Of a stretch of 64,000 nt of DNA, positions 1 to 9,903 are shown piece after piece. Origin of the DNA: Triangularia verruculosa (taxonomy: Eukaryota; Ascomycota; Sordariomycetes; Sordariales; Podosporaceae); the NCBI GenBank assembly GCA_033296885.1, contig MU863881.1, positions 1 to 64,000 of the forward strand, written 5' to 3'. A program made the position numbers and the translations under genes. The notes beneath the pieces were generated by a model that saw only the letters and a program-made list of their open reading frames with translations, ran no database searches and had not been told where the DNA came from. Every line of letters starts with the position of its first letter. The first letter of the stretch is position 1.

Positions 1-2571
1 TATGCTGCCATCAAAGTCTTCCTCACTTCCAGTGGACTGCGCCGATAGCTATCAAAGCCCTGTACTTGCAGGCCTCAATAGCACCTATTCCAACAGTATG
101 TAATTACAATACTAATATATAATTCCGTTTAAATAGGTGTAGAAGCGGCGAGTCTGAAAGCGGTGAGTTTGAAAGCGGTAAGTCTGAAAGCGGTGAGATG
201 GAAGCTTTGGGTCTGAACTGCTCCTACCTTACCAAAAGTGGTTTGAGGTGGTAGAATCCTTATTTAATCTACCTAAATATATAGATCCTAAGATCCGGTA
301 TCAATGAAATATAGTATTTATTTATGGATTTTACAGTACCTTCTTCCGTGTGGTTTCCAGCACTTGCACTATTAGCAGCACTTGTAGTTAGGAACCATAG
401 TTCTTACAGCGAGCCAGAGTTTTCTGCTACAGCGGCCATAGTAAGCTACAGTGCTCTCTGTTAGAACTCTTAATAGATTAAAGCTACGGTAGTTATAGCG
501 TTCTTAATGGCCTAGAACCCGGCAGCTACGGCGTTCTTACCTACTGGAATTAATCGAATACGAGGGACTTAATAGGGTATATTAGCGATATAAGCCACTG
601 TAGGCCACTGAACTGATGGAAGTTGTGGGGAGCGATAAGGAGGAAAACGAGGTCTTTAATGCCTATAAAGGGCTTCTTGTAATGTATTTAGAATCGTCTT
701 TTCTTTCCTTCCTTAAGTTTAAGTTTAAATTAAATAGTTAGAGTTTAATATACTGGTTTACTATACTCTTTTCTTGGGTATAGATCCCTATAGTTTAGTG
801 CCTATAATTTTATTGATAGGGCATATTCCCTATTTCTTTTTCTTTTATAGGGTATAGTTTTCTATATTTACCTTTGTTTGCTGCGTTGCCCTATAGGCCT
901 GTAATACAGTGCCTACAGGGGAGCTACAGTGAACTATGCGCTGTAGCAGTGCGTAGCGGAAGCGGAAGAAAGAGGTACGACAGCAGTGCTGAAGGAAGCA
1001 AGGCCACTGTTATTACAGTGGGCAAGACGTCACAGTACAGAGGCTTTGAGTGCTTGTACTTAGTTTAATACAGAGGCTTTAAGTGCATGTATATTGTTAA
1101 CTTGTGATCTATTGCTTGTGCTTGCTTGCTTGCTTACTACATACAGGATTAAGAGAGGAGAGGAGAGGTCTACTTATACAAGTGTGCTGGTCTTCCAGCA
1201 GGTTCTACAGGGCACTGGGCCCTTATAGGGTAGCAGGGTGCCCTGTGGGACTACTAAGCTATAGAGGGTATAGCTTAGTTCTACGGGCTTCGATTCCCTT
1301 CGATAGCTGACAAATCCTTGGGAGCCGAGCCCTTTGGTAGGTCTTAGGTTACGCTAGACCTATAATAGTATAGTGCCAAGGTTAGGCTTGGCCTGAGGAG
1401 CATGTCTCCTGAGTAGGTCTCTGGGGAAGAAGTTAGAAGACCTACTCGGCTCTTCAATACCTGGGTCTTACCCGGCACCTATTATGTGCCACACGTTAAC
1501 AACCTTCTTTCGGTGTTACCTTATACTGTCGTACTTTACAGTTTAGGGACCCTAGAGTTTTTACGGTAATTACTTCCACCTACCTAATAGGGCCTAATTA
1601 ACTGGCCTATTAGCGTGTGTTCTGTAAATATGAAGGGGCGGTTTTTCGGAATTACAATATATTAGGCGCGAATAAAGTCTAGAAGCTTTAAGGAGGTGAC
1701 TACGTAGCGTTTCTTTAATACCTATGACAGTAATAAAGTAATATAGTAACCTTAATATTTCTCGACTTACCTTTAAACTTCCAAGTTTCGATAGTCCTAG
1801 AATCGCCTAGCGGCCGAACGAGTTAACTAAGTAGCCGAATAGGTCGATTAATTAAATAAATGTATATTACTACTTTTTCGAATAAGTAGTTAGGAAAGTA
1901 ATAAATATTATAATAAAAATAACCTCGAATGTATTTAGAATAATATTTTAATAGAAGGTTTCTTAACGTAGTAATATTAGAGCTAACGTTAAGTATATTT
2001 GTTTAAATATAGATCCCGTCCTTACTCCGAGCGATTTTTAGATGGTTAATTTCCGGGTACGACTCGAAACTCTTAAAAGATAACGATAAATAGAAATATA
2101 TATATATCCGATAAAACGATTATCGATATATTTATCGAGCGAAGCCTTTAGCGCGGTTTAAAGAAACGATTTAAGGACTTAAAAATCGATTAGAAGATGG
2201 TAGGTAACTATATAAAAGGCTTTAATACTTTATTTAAAAGGAAGATACCCTTTAGTATATAGTTTATTTATAAAGAAGTTAGTTATAAGTAACTTTGCGT
2301 AAAGGGCAAGAAAAAGAAGTAGAGCGTTACTAAAGCTCGAAAGCTTCGAAGAGCTGCCGACGTTGGTGTTTATAGTAGAACTGAGTTTACAGTAATAAGC
2401 CCTTTTTTAAAGCCTAGATATCGAGAAAAATGAAATATGTAAGGGTGGTAATGACCCCCTTAGCGGATAACTGCCCGACGCCTTCACTTTACGGACGTTA
2501 GTCGGCGTTTCTTTAAGTAAGAGCTTATATATCCCTACGCATTAGCTAGCTACTTTATGTTTTAACTATAC
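1..2571. other. AT-rich relic region without intact genes
   Basis: No reading frame here has a believable protein, and stop codons are frequent on both strands. The sequence is rich in TA steps and poor in long GC-containing stretches, especially about 1640-2470, as expected of old transposon copies eroded by RIP. A 15-bp tandem repeat lies near the left end. No transposase, reverse transcriptase or integrase motif could be read. The right edge is the target duplication of the solo LTR that begins at 2572. Calling it RIP is inference from composition by eye. Confidence 0.6.
145..204. repeat. 15-bp tandem repeat, four units
   Basis: Four adjacent 15-bp units of the type gcggtgagtctgaaa start at 145, 160, 175 and 190. 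The first three differ from one another at one to three positions and the fourth is more diverged. The short run sits in the AT-rich relic region and has no evident coding role. Confidence 0.75.
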
Positions 2572-3033
2572 TGTGACGAACCCCTATCCAGAACCTCTGA
2601 AAGGGATACTGGTTGAAGGTACTTCTGAACAATCCTGGTTCGGTACAGCTAAACAGTGTACAACAATGGCTTGTCTCAATCACAATAGCTAAGATACCAA
2701 CGATTGTGACTTGTATTGCATACTGCGGAACTATCTGCTAGCCATCTAGTTCCTCCGTATATATAGACCTTGGGACCGTGGACCGTTGACCTCCAGACGG
2801 TCCTCGGTCCTCATCTCATTGGCTTCTCCTGGACCGTGGACCGTTGACTCCCAGACGGTCCTCGGTCCTCACCTGATTGGCTCTTTCTGGACCGTGGACC
2901 GTGAGCCCCGCCGCGGTCCCCGGTCCAGCTCCCATTGGTTCCTTCTGGACTGTGGCCCGTGAGCCTTGCCCCAGTCCCCGGTCTAGCCTTTATTGGTTCG
3001 CCTATTCCCCCACCTTATGCCAAAACCGTGACA
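2572..3033 (-). mobile_element. Solo LTR (family A, copy 1), 462 bp
   Basis: The element begins tgtgacgaacccc and ends ccgtgaca, so it has the TG...CA termini of an LTR, and it is flanked by the perfect 5-bp duplication tatac (2567-2571 and 3034-3038). The end from 2572 to about 2760 matches, in inverse orientation, the right parts of the LTRs ending at 46132 and 49311. A TATA-like tract near 2755 and CCAAT boxes (read ATTGG on this strand) inside a tandem repeat put U3 on the right, so transcription would run leftwards. No internal retrotransposon sequence is attached, hence a solo LTR. It keeps balanced GC content inside an AT-rich surround. Confidence 0.88.
2772..3003. repeat. Four tandem 58-bp units inside the LTR U3
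   Basis: Units start at 2772, 2830, 2888 and 2946, exactly 58 bp apart. Each carries a GGACCGTGGACCGT-type stretch, an opposing CGGTCC stretch that can form a dyad, and an ATTGG (inverted CCAAT) box. The third and fourth units are more diverged. Related 59-bp units occur twice in the LTR near 45810-45920 and are absent from the copy at 48949-49311. Confidence 0.85.
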
Positions 3034-4164
3034 TATACCTTTACGCTATCTACTACCGCTTCTCCTCTCCCCATCCGACTTACCTCTAACCGTTCTTAAC
3101 TCCGCTATTCTCGCGTTTACCGAAGTCTACTATCTACTTTATACCAGCTAATATATTTAAAGTTCGCGGCCTCTAAACTAAGAAGCAAATTAGTTCCTAT
3201 ATCGGTAAGAATTATACAACTAAACCCCCGATAGTTCTATTTTCCTTCTATAAAGAGTCAGAAGTTATAGGGTTATCGGTAATACCGAGAGGAATAAAAT
3301 CCTTAGTAATGCGAATGTAAGTTTTGCCTTTTAAGTGGGTCTCTTAGTCCTTCCTTCTTTTCCCCTACTTATATTTTTAGCTTAATATACTTGCCAGTGG
3401 TCTTAAAGGAAATAGGCCGAGGGCGGTGCGCCTTATAGCCGCTCCGTTTATATAGTGCTATGGATCTATAGCTATTGAAGTTTAACGCCCTTTATCCTTT
3501 GAGGTTAGTATACGCCTGTTGAATTAATCTACTAAGTAGTATATATTCTACTATTAAAGGGATAGTAAATGGAAACTCAGGTAACGGACAGGTAGTTTAC
3601 TATATATTTTCGCCGTCTTTATGTGATTTTTGAATTGTAGTAATTAAAGCTATTTCACTAGATGTTTATAAATATGGCAATTTATATATCTTCTTCTGTT
3701 AGAAAAATGGACAAGTTCGTCTATATTTAAAGTTGCAATTTTAATATAAATGGTGGTTCTAGTGGGTTTGATAACGGGCTACTGGTACGCGCAAGGAGAA
3801 AACGGAAGTTATGATCAGTTTTGGTTGCGGCAAGTATAGCCGAACGGTCTTTGGATCCACTTTAGCTCAGGGTGATGCTCACTGCGCTCACCTTTTGCTC
3901 ACCTTCCGAGACCGATACGGACTGAGCCCAAAGATATTGTCGGGTGTGACTATATAGGTAACCATATCGACATCGCTCGAGTGCCACCATACACCAATTA
4001 CTTTATGTAATATCACTATCAAAACAAATTGTTGCTTGTATACCCATTGCCTTCCATATATGTCGCTATAAGAGGAAATCATGAAATGTCATAACATCGT
4101 GAGTGCTTCATTCCCCAATAAACATATTCTCCAGCACCATCTCAGAGACAATGCCTGTTTGCAT
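3034..4164. other. AT-rich relic and transition to gene space
   Basis: From 3034 to about 3780 the sequence is again AT-rich and stop-laden with no recognisable protein; from about 3800 composition returns to that of the neighbouring genes. The short open frames in 4081-4529 overlap, in other frames, the gene on the minus strand beginning at 4860 and are not supported. Confidence 0.5.
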
Positions 4165-4860
4165 CTATCTCAAATCCCTCCTAGGTCCGTTCACCAAACG
4201 GTTCACCGCCATACCAGTGAGTGCACTACCCATGGTGCCCATTTTGCTACTACCGTGCTCCTCCTTCCTCTTCTCTGCCGCAGCGCCAATAGCACCCGCA
4301 CTGAGTGCTGCTGTGGCAACTCTCGCGCCCTTCGCACCAGTCCAGGAGCCCGGCTGGTTCCTCACACGGAATGCTTCGATTGCTGCTGCGTCGACTGCGG
4401 CCTTCAGACCTTTGTCCATACGGGCCCTGCTGCGGCTTCGGGTTGCAGGGTCTGCGTAGGAGCTGCTGTGGGTGCTCCGGTGACGAGTCCGTCGGGTTGG
4501 TGATGAGCTGTGTGCACGTCGGCGACTAGTGTAATGGTCGTCATGATGAGGGCGGCGGCTACGATTCGTGTGGTGACCGTGAGACCCAGAGTGGTGGCGG
4601 GAACCTGAGTATGAGCTACTGCCATGGCGGTGGTGATCTCGGTCGTAGTCCTTGTCATAACCTCGAGCGTGTCTGGATCTGGAGCGGGCGCTGTGTTTGT
4701 CATCGAGGCCAAGATTTTCCATGGCGCCCTCCACTTTGTCTAATGCTTGACGGCCGAGAGATCGATGCCGTCTTGGCCGGTGTTCATAGCCGCCGTAGTA
4801 GCTGTCATCGTAATCATAGTCGCGATGGCTGCGGCGTCGACCGCGGTGATAATCTGTCAT
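4165..4860 (-). CDS. His/Arg/Ser-rich low-complexity protein with glycine-rich C-terminus
   Basis: Uninterrupted 231-residue frame starting with ATG at 4860. The first two thirds are strongly biased to Arg, Ser, His, Asp and Tyr with many RS and RRH runs, and are predicted disordered. The final third (about residues 145-231) changes character to Ala/Gly-rich helix-like sequence with small-residue spacing (ALSAGAIGAA, MGSALTGMAV), reminiscent of glycine-zipper segments. Many filamentous fungi have single-copy proteins of this layout with no assigned function. No signal peptide is visible. It is divergent from the membrane protein at 6104. The bias makes database assignment uncertain; that it is a gene is supported by its length and by the sharp compositional structure that continues to the stop. 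Confidence 0.75.
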   Translation of the reverse strand: MTDYHRGRRRSHRDYDYDDSYYGGYEHRPRRHRSLGRQALDKVEGAMENLGLDDKHSARSRSRHARGYDKDYDRDHHRHGSSSYSGSRHHSGSHGHHTNRSRRPHHDDHYTSRRRAHSSSPTRRTRHRSTHSSSYADPATRSRSRARMDKGLKAAVDAAAIEAFRVRNQPGSWTGAKGARVATAALSAGAIGAAAEKRKEEHGSSKMGTMGSALTGMAVNRLVNGPRRDLR

Positions 4861-6103
4861 TTTCGGTTGGTTGCTGTTGTCTTAAGATGATGAGATATTT
4901 GAAATTCGATTTGAACTTGTGCTAAAGATTTGAGTTGAGGGCCAGCGGTTTCAGCGATGAAAAGGTACTCAATCCCATGAACCAGTCGCCAAGATTCATC
5001 CGCATCTTGATTCAGGTCTGATATCACTTTCAGTGGCGTATGTCATTTCTGTGGGGTTGCGTCACAAGTATCTTCTCTTGACCACTAATAAAAGTACAGG
5101 CGACATTTGATCTCCATCCTGGAGAAGTCTGGGCGTTCAGATGCCGTACTACCGATGGTGGGTGTGAAGCTTGACGGAACTGCGTGATTAGTCATGCCTG
5201 AAAGGATCACTAACAGGTATAATAAGACTCTCGTTTCTAGCCATATCGTCGTATCATTTGCTCTGTCGACTTTCCAACTTCTGTCTGGCTGATCTTGGCG
5301 GCTCTGTGTCATGAGGTCTCATGGTATTGACCTTGTGAGCCGTGCCGCCGTGCTGCTGCTTTTCTTGCTCATTGCAGAACCCCTCCCCTTTCAGCGATAC
5401 TGGAAGCGGCACGTTTCGTCAAGTACTCTCTGCCCATACGAGTACGAAGCTCAAAACTGATCCTGACAGTCGGTATTTCTGCAAGAATTGGTCGTCGACT
5501 CTGTGACTCTCCCCTCGCTGTGTGGTGAGCAATTGTTCAACCAATGACGTCAACACCCCTCCTACCATCGGATCAAAATGCCAGCTCCGAAGGAAGTTGC
5601 AGTTGTCCTCCAACCACCTGCTCCAATTGGGCATGTTAAAACATCCTCTAATCAATCACCGCGCGAATAATTCCCATCTCCAGACAAAAGTCGACCATCA
5701 AGAACGTCATGATCGCCAGCCCCACATCAGAGGCTCCCCCCCCTAAGCCTCACAGCTACATCCTCAGATCAAGGTAGTATTCGCAACGAATTCCTGTAAG
5801 AATGGCAGATCAAACCTGGAGAAAATGTGGTGATGCTTTAATGACGAGAAGAGTCAGAATATAGGGTTCCTTGGCGATAAGGCGCTGGTCCAGATATACT
5901 TGACTCTATTCCTTCATGTTGTGTATATTTACGATTCCACCCCCCTAACAACCCAACTTTATGATATCAGTCTGTGGGCTTTTTCAGAGGCCACACCATA
6001 CTGGCAGCCATCACCGGGTACACGATCGACAAGATCAGCCCTTCCATTCTCCACCTCTATCTTTGTCCCCTCGACAGGCACAACCCTAAGGGCACCAAGG
6101 AAA
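4861..6103. other. Divergent intergenic region
   Basis: This 1.2-kb stretch separates the divergent genes at 4860 and 6104 and should hold both promoters. Only short, overlapping frames without protein-like composition are present. No RNA gene or repeat was recognised. Confidence 0.5.
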
Positions 6104-6562
6104 ATGGCACCAACCCTCACAAATCCCCTCCAACCCCGCCAAACCACCGTCGTTGTCGACGGCAATGGCGGCGGCGGCGGAGGGAATGGTGGCCTTGACA
6201 CCGGCGCCATCGTCGGCATTGTCATCGGCACCATCGCCGGTATTCTCTTGCTATGGTGGATCATCCGCTCCTGCACTCAACCTCGCACTCGGCGTCCCGA
6301 CCCAGACAGGCAAGGCTGGTACGACGACACCGCCCCTCGCCGGTCGAGATCAAGGTCCACACATTCACACAAACACTGTCGCCACCACGGACGCCATCAC
6401 AGCAGAAGCCACAGCAGAAGAAGATCGACTTCTCGGCCGGCGATACTGCAGGAGAAGCCTATCGCTGGGTATATTGTCCAGGCGCCGCAGCAGGCGTATA
6501 TTTATCCAAGCCGATCGAGAAGCAGAAGCCAGGGGAGATATTATGCCACGAATGGGTATTAA
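6104..6562 (+). CDS. Small single-pass membrane protein with Arg/Ser/His-rich tail
   Basis: 152 residues from ATG at 6104; the open frame extends further upstream but without ATG. After a short N-terminal part comes a Gly-rich linker (about residues 25-35) and one strong membrane segment (about 38-58, TGAIVGIVIGTIAGILLLWW). A basic, Arg/Ser/His-rich tail with SRSRS runs follows and ends in a Tyr-containing segment. By the positive-inside rule the tail is likely cytosolic. The layout matches many short fungal membrane proteins of unknown role. There is no cleavable signal peptide, so it may be a type III or tail-in membrane protein. It converges with the pseudokinase gene ending at 6919. Function is not recognised. 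Confidence 0.65.
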   Translation: MAPTLTNPLQPRQTTVVVDGNGGGGGGNGGLDTGAIVGIVIGTIAGILLLWWIIRSCTQPRTRRPDPDRQGWYDDTAPRRSRSRSTHSHKHCRHHGRHHSRSHSRRRSTSRPAILQEKPIAGYIVQAPQQAYIYPSRSRSRSQGRYYATNGY

Positions 6563-6918
6563 AGACGGAAACGGATGGTGGATAGCGGACATAAGACATC
6601 ATAAAACATAATCGAGGCTATGGTGGATTGGGAAAGCAAGACCATGACGAAGACGAAATGACCTAATGATGAATGGATAAATTCTTCACATACATATACA
6701 AATATACCCTTCTATATATACAAGCCTTTTAACTTCGAACCCCCGGACCATTTATTTCACCATAGTCTACGTACACGGCCCCATCTCCAGTTTCTCGGAT
6801 TATACAACGTCTCCGCCCCGAAGCTTCCTGCTCCTGCTCGTGCCCAGTTCGGACGACGCGAAGGCGGCCTCACTTACTTCTACATCCTAGGCGAGCGCTC
6901 GTACTCCTCATACACCCC
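6563..6918. other. Convergent intergenic spacer
   Basis: A 356-bp spacer between two convergent genes, expected to hold both 3' ends. An AT-rich tract about 6690-6730 may serve poly(A) formation. Nothing else is seen. Confidence 0.4.
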
Positions 6919-8142
6919 CTACGACGACGAGTGCTGCCTCGAGGGCGGACTAGGCCTCTTGTCAATATTCTCACGCGACGACTCCCGACGAGACGGCGGC
7001 CGCTGATGATACTCTCTCTCCCTATGATGAGGATGATGATGGTGATGATTATGACTGTGCTTTTCCCGCTCAACAGTCGCCCTCGAGCTCGGGTGCCGCT
7101 GCCGGCGATATTCCTCCTGCCGAGACCGCTGTGCTGCCTTGGCGGCGAGATGCGCCTCCAAGTCTGCTGACGAAACAATCTTGCATCCCGCCATGGTGAA
7201 GACCTTTCTGATCCAACCCTTGATCATCTCGTCTTCTACCTCTGCCAAGTCCTCTTTCTTGATATACTTGCGGTTGAATTGTCTGTTCCCAGGTGTTTTG
7301 CCAGTGAAGAAGGTCCAGAGGGTGATGGCGAGGGCATAGTAATCGTCAAATACAGTCGGGGCCGGCAAGACGAGCCCTTGCTCGAGACATTGCATCCTCT
7401 TGGGGGTCAAATGAGAGTTTGTAACATGCAACGAGTTCCAGTTGTCTTTATTCTCGGTGATAAACCTCGCCCCGGCGAAATCAATCATCTTCAACCGCTT
7501 GGCTGGCTGCTGTTGGCCGTGGTGATTTGAAGAAGAGAAGCTGCAGTTGCCCCAGATGAACTTGGATTCTTTGATGTTACCGTGAATAATACCTCTTTTG
7601 TGCAGGTTCTCTACCACAAGGAACATCTCCACGACACACTTGCGTCTCTTGTGCATAGGTATTCTTCGGGCACGGAAGGGCTCACCACCCTCCATGATTA
7701 CCGCCTTGGTTCCGGTTGATGGGCGGGAGCCTTTCCAGACTACCCTGCTGAGCGACCTCATAGTCAGGCTGCCAGCTGCTTCCATCAGCTCCACTTCCCG
7801 GGGTGTGATGTTGGACTTGTAGACTAGGTCATCTGAGAAGCGGTAAAGCATGCCAGTGTTGCCAATCATGGAGGCGATCCATCTCTCTGGCGGGAAGTCG
7901 AGGATGGGATCGTCATCGTCGATTATCAGCGGGAGTGCGGCGGTGGGGCTGGGCTGGGGGATTCTGGGAATCTCTTCAGACCGACGGTATTTTGGGCGGT
8001 CACGGTGCTTGTGCCTCTGCTCCTCAGTGTCGGTGCGTTCAAAGTGTCCAAACGAGGCTCGGTGTTGCCTCTTTGATTGGACGTGAAGGCGGGCTTCTGA
8101 TTCGAGAATTTCGTGGATAGCTTCTGCTGAGATCCTGGCCAT
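6919..8142 (-). CDS. Protein-kinase-like protein, probable pseudokinase
   Basis: 407 residues from ATG at 8142, one uninterrupted exon. An N-terminal charged region (1-80) precedes a kinase-like fold (about 85-330): an N-lobe lysine in LVYKS with a following glutamate, a catalytic-loop equivalent reading IIHGNIKESKF, a magnesium-loop equivalent reading MIDFAGARF, and a C-lobe segment DDYYALAITLWTFFTGKTP. In related fungal proteins the loop normally reads HGDIKPSN. Here the catalytic Asp is Asn, the downstream Asn is Lys, and the third residue of DFG is Ala. These changes predict loss of phosphotransfer, so a scaffolding or regulatory role is inferred. The C-terminus (about 335-407) is disordered with a poly-His run and Arg/Ser repeats. 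Neighbours give no pathway clue. Confidence 0.82.
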   Translation of the reverse strand: MARISAEAIHEILESEARLHVQSKRQHRASFGHFERTDTEEQRHKHRDRPKYRRSEEIPRIPQPSPTAALPLIIDDDDPILDFPPERWIASMIGNTGMLYRFSDDLVYKSNITPREVELMEAAGSLTMRSLSRVVWKGSRPSTGTKAVIMEGGEPFRARRIPMHKRRKCVVEMFLVVENLHKRGIIHGNIKESKFIWGNCSFSSSNHHGQQQPAKRLKMIDFAGARFITENKDNWNSLHVTNSHLTPKRMQCLEQGLVLPAPTVFDDYYALAITLWTFFTGKTPGNRQFNRKYIKKEDLAEVEDEMIKGWIRKVFTMAGCKIVSSADLEAHLAAKAAQRSRQEEYRRQRHPSSRATVEREKHSHNHHHHHPHHREREYHQRPPSRRESSRENIDKRPSPPSRQHSSS

Positions 8143-9903
8143 TGTGCTATTTCTCGACTTCAGTTGAGGGGGATATGCAGGTAGGCGCCCTATGCTGCTG
8201 GAGTCCGTATGGGGAAAGTTGCCAGTGTAGGCGCGGTGGCTGTTGGCAAGAAAGCAAGAGAAACTTCATGTTGGACCAACTCAGAGATGGTGGCCAAACT
8301 CGAAAGTTTCCGGGAGTCCATATTGACGGGTTTGCGCGATTCTTTCGCATTCCGATGGATGTGTTGAACGGGACTCCGGTGCATGCTTGCATCAACGACA
8401 TGCGCGTGGCGGTTTGATTCCATGCAACAGCGAAACTCAAACTTTGTTCAATGGAATACATTAGACACAACCACACTAACGCGAAAGCCTTGTGCGGCAG
8501 AAGCCCAGGGCCATGGTCGTCACTTCTTTGGCACGCTAACTAGGTACCATAAGGTCCGGCCCTGACTATCTTGTCCATTCCCGGCACTCCACGTCCTTCG
8601 GGCGACTCTTCCAGAAATATTCCATGCTTCTTCCTTTCAGGATATTCTGGGACGGCGGCTATTCTTCATCCGCGTCGAACCTTCTTGTGAGCTTCCTCGC
8701 GCCTGCCTCGCCGCCCTGCATCGAGCTGCATGTTGTGCCGTGCGGCATGGCGATGGAAAGGTTGCCTGCCGGCACTGGCGTGTCAAAGAGAAAGCCAATT
8801 CGTGATGGACGCGCCAGAGACCGAGCTTTCCAAAGCATCCCCGGGCTGTATTAAAGGCACCAGATCTTTGGCACGTTGGCGCTGGCGATATTACCTGACC
8901 ATGGAGCCTACAAGCGAGACACTAAACTGGTGATAGATGGATTCCCAGTCTCGGTCCAGTGGCTCGTCTCATCGTCACATTCCGTGGTTCCAATGAAGGT
9001 CATGATGGGGGTGATTCCGGAGGTAACAGCTCCCAATATCGCGCAACCAAGCGGTCAGTCAACTACCGACATTCAAGGCCAAGGCAGTGTCTATATTTAC
9101 CAAACATCCCAGTTGCCGGGATGGTTTATATCCATCTCTCCTATCAACCATTTCAATCAGCTCAAGGTTGCCAGGTCGGGCAGATATTGCCCCACAGCAT
9201 CGCGGACTCGCAGCCCATTTCGGATCGCAAAACCAGAACCATTCTCCTTCAAAAATAAGCTATCACGCACATGGCAGAAGGGCGACTATTAGCGCCACGC
9301 TCCGTGATGTCGCACTCCCTCCAGCCTCTTGAGTTGCATGTGCCAAGACGACCTCGACCGATTGTCTGGGGTGCAATGGGAAAAATGGGGACCGATCTCT
9401 GTCGGCCAACCATCAAGTCACAATCCAGACCAATCAGAAGATGCGCAGAGTGACGGGCGTGCCAAGGGCGGCAAGGACAGCTATTTTTACACCAGTCAAC
9501 CTCTCGGCATCGACCGGTGTTGAACCCCAAAATATCACGGACCAGGTTGGTGACTTCTCCATTTCTACCCATCAGTTCCGTCGGTGAGTTGCGATTCGCA
9601 AGCGATGAGAATTCGTCGCACGATAAGACGGTCTTGTCAGCTTGGCATCACGGAAACTTCTGCACTTTCTGCACATCTGCACTCCACCGCCTCCACGCTT
9701 CCATGCCACCGCCATGCCGAGGGATTAAGCCCTCAACCTGGCTTGGGCCCGAGCGTGCTGTATAAGTGTGATTATGCCCATGCATCAACAGACAAGGTTC
9801 CTGTTGATCCCCAAATAATCCATTTCCGACCTCAACATCACTTGCATCTTGAGTGTGTATTTTCTTTGTTGTCCGGCGTTGGTGCCGCCAGTTATTCTTC
9901 AAT
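8143..9903. other. Divergent intergenic region, 1.76 kb
   Basis: Lies between the divergent genes starting at 8142 and 9904. It contains a CCAAT box at 9430-9434 and a TATA-like TATAAG at 9761, about 140 bp upstream of the right-hand ATG, a sensible promoter arrangement. The open frames inside are short, overlapping, mostly lack ATG and show no family motif. Confidence 0.45.

Noticed and set aside
1281..1315. T-arm-like ggcttcgattccc string suggesting a tRNA relic
   Set aside because: No acceptor stem or anticodon arm could be folded around it.
8624..9332. Several overlapping plus-strand frames in the 8143-9903 spacer
   Set aside because: Mostly lack ATG and show no domain; typical of non-coding DNA.
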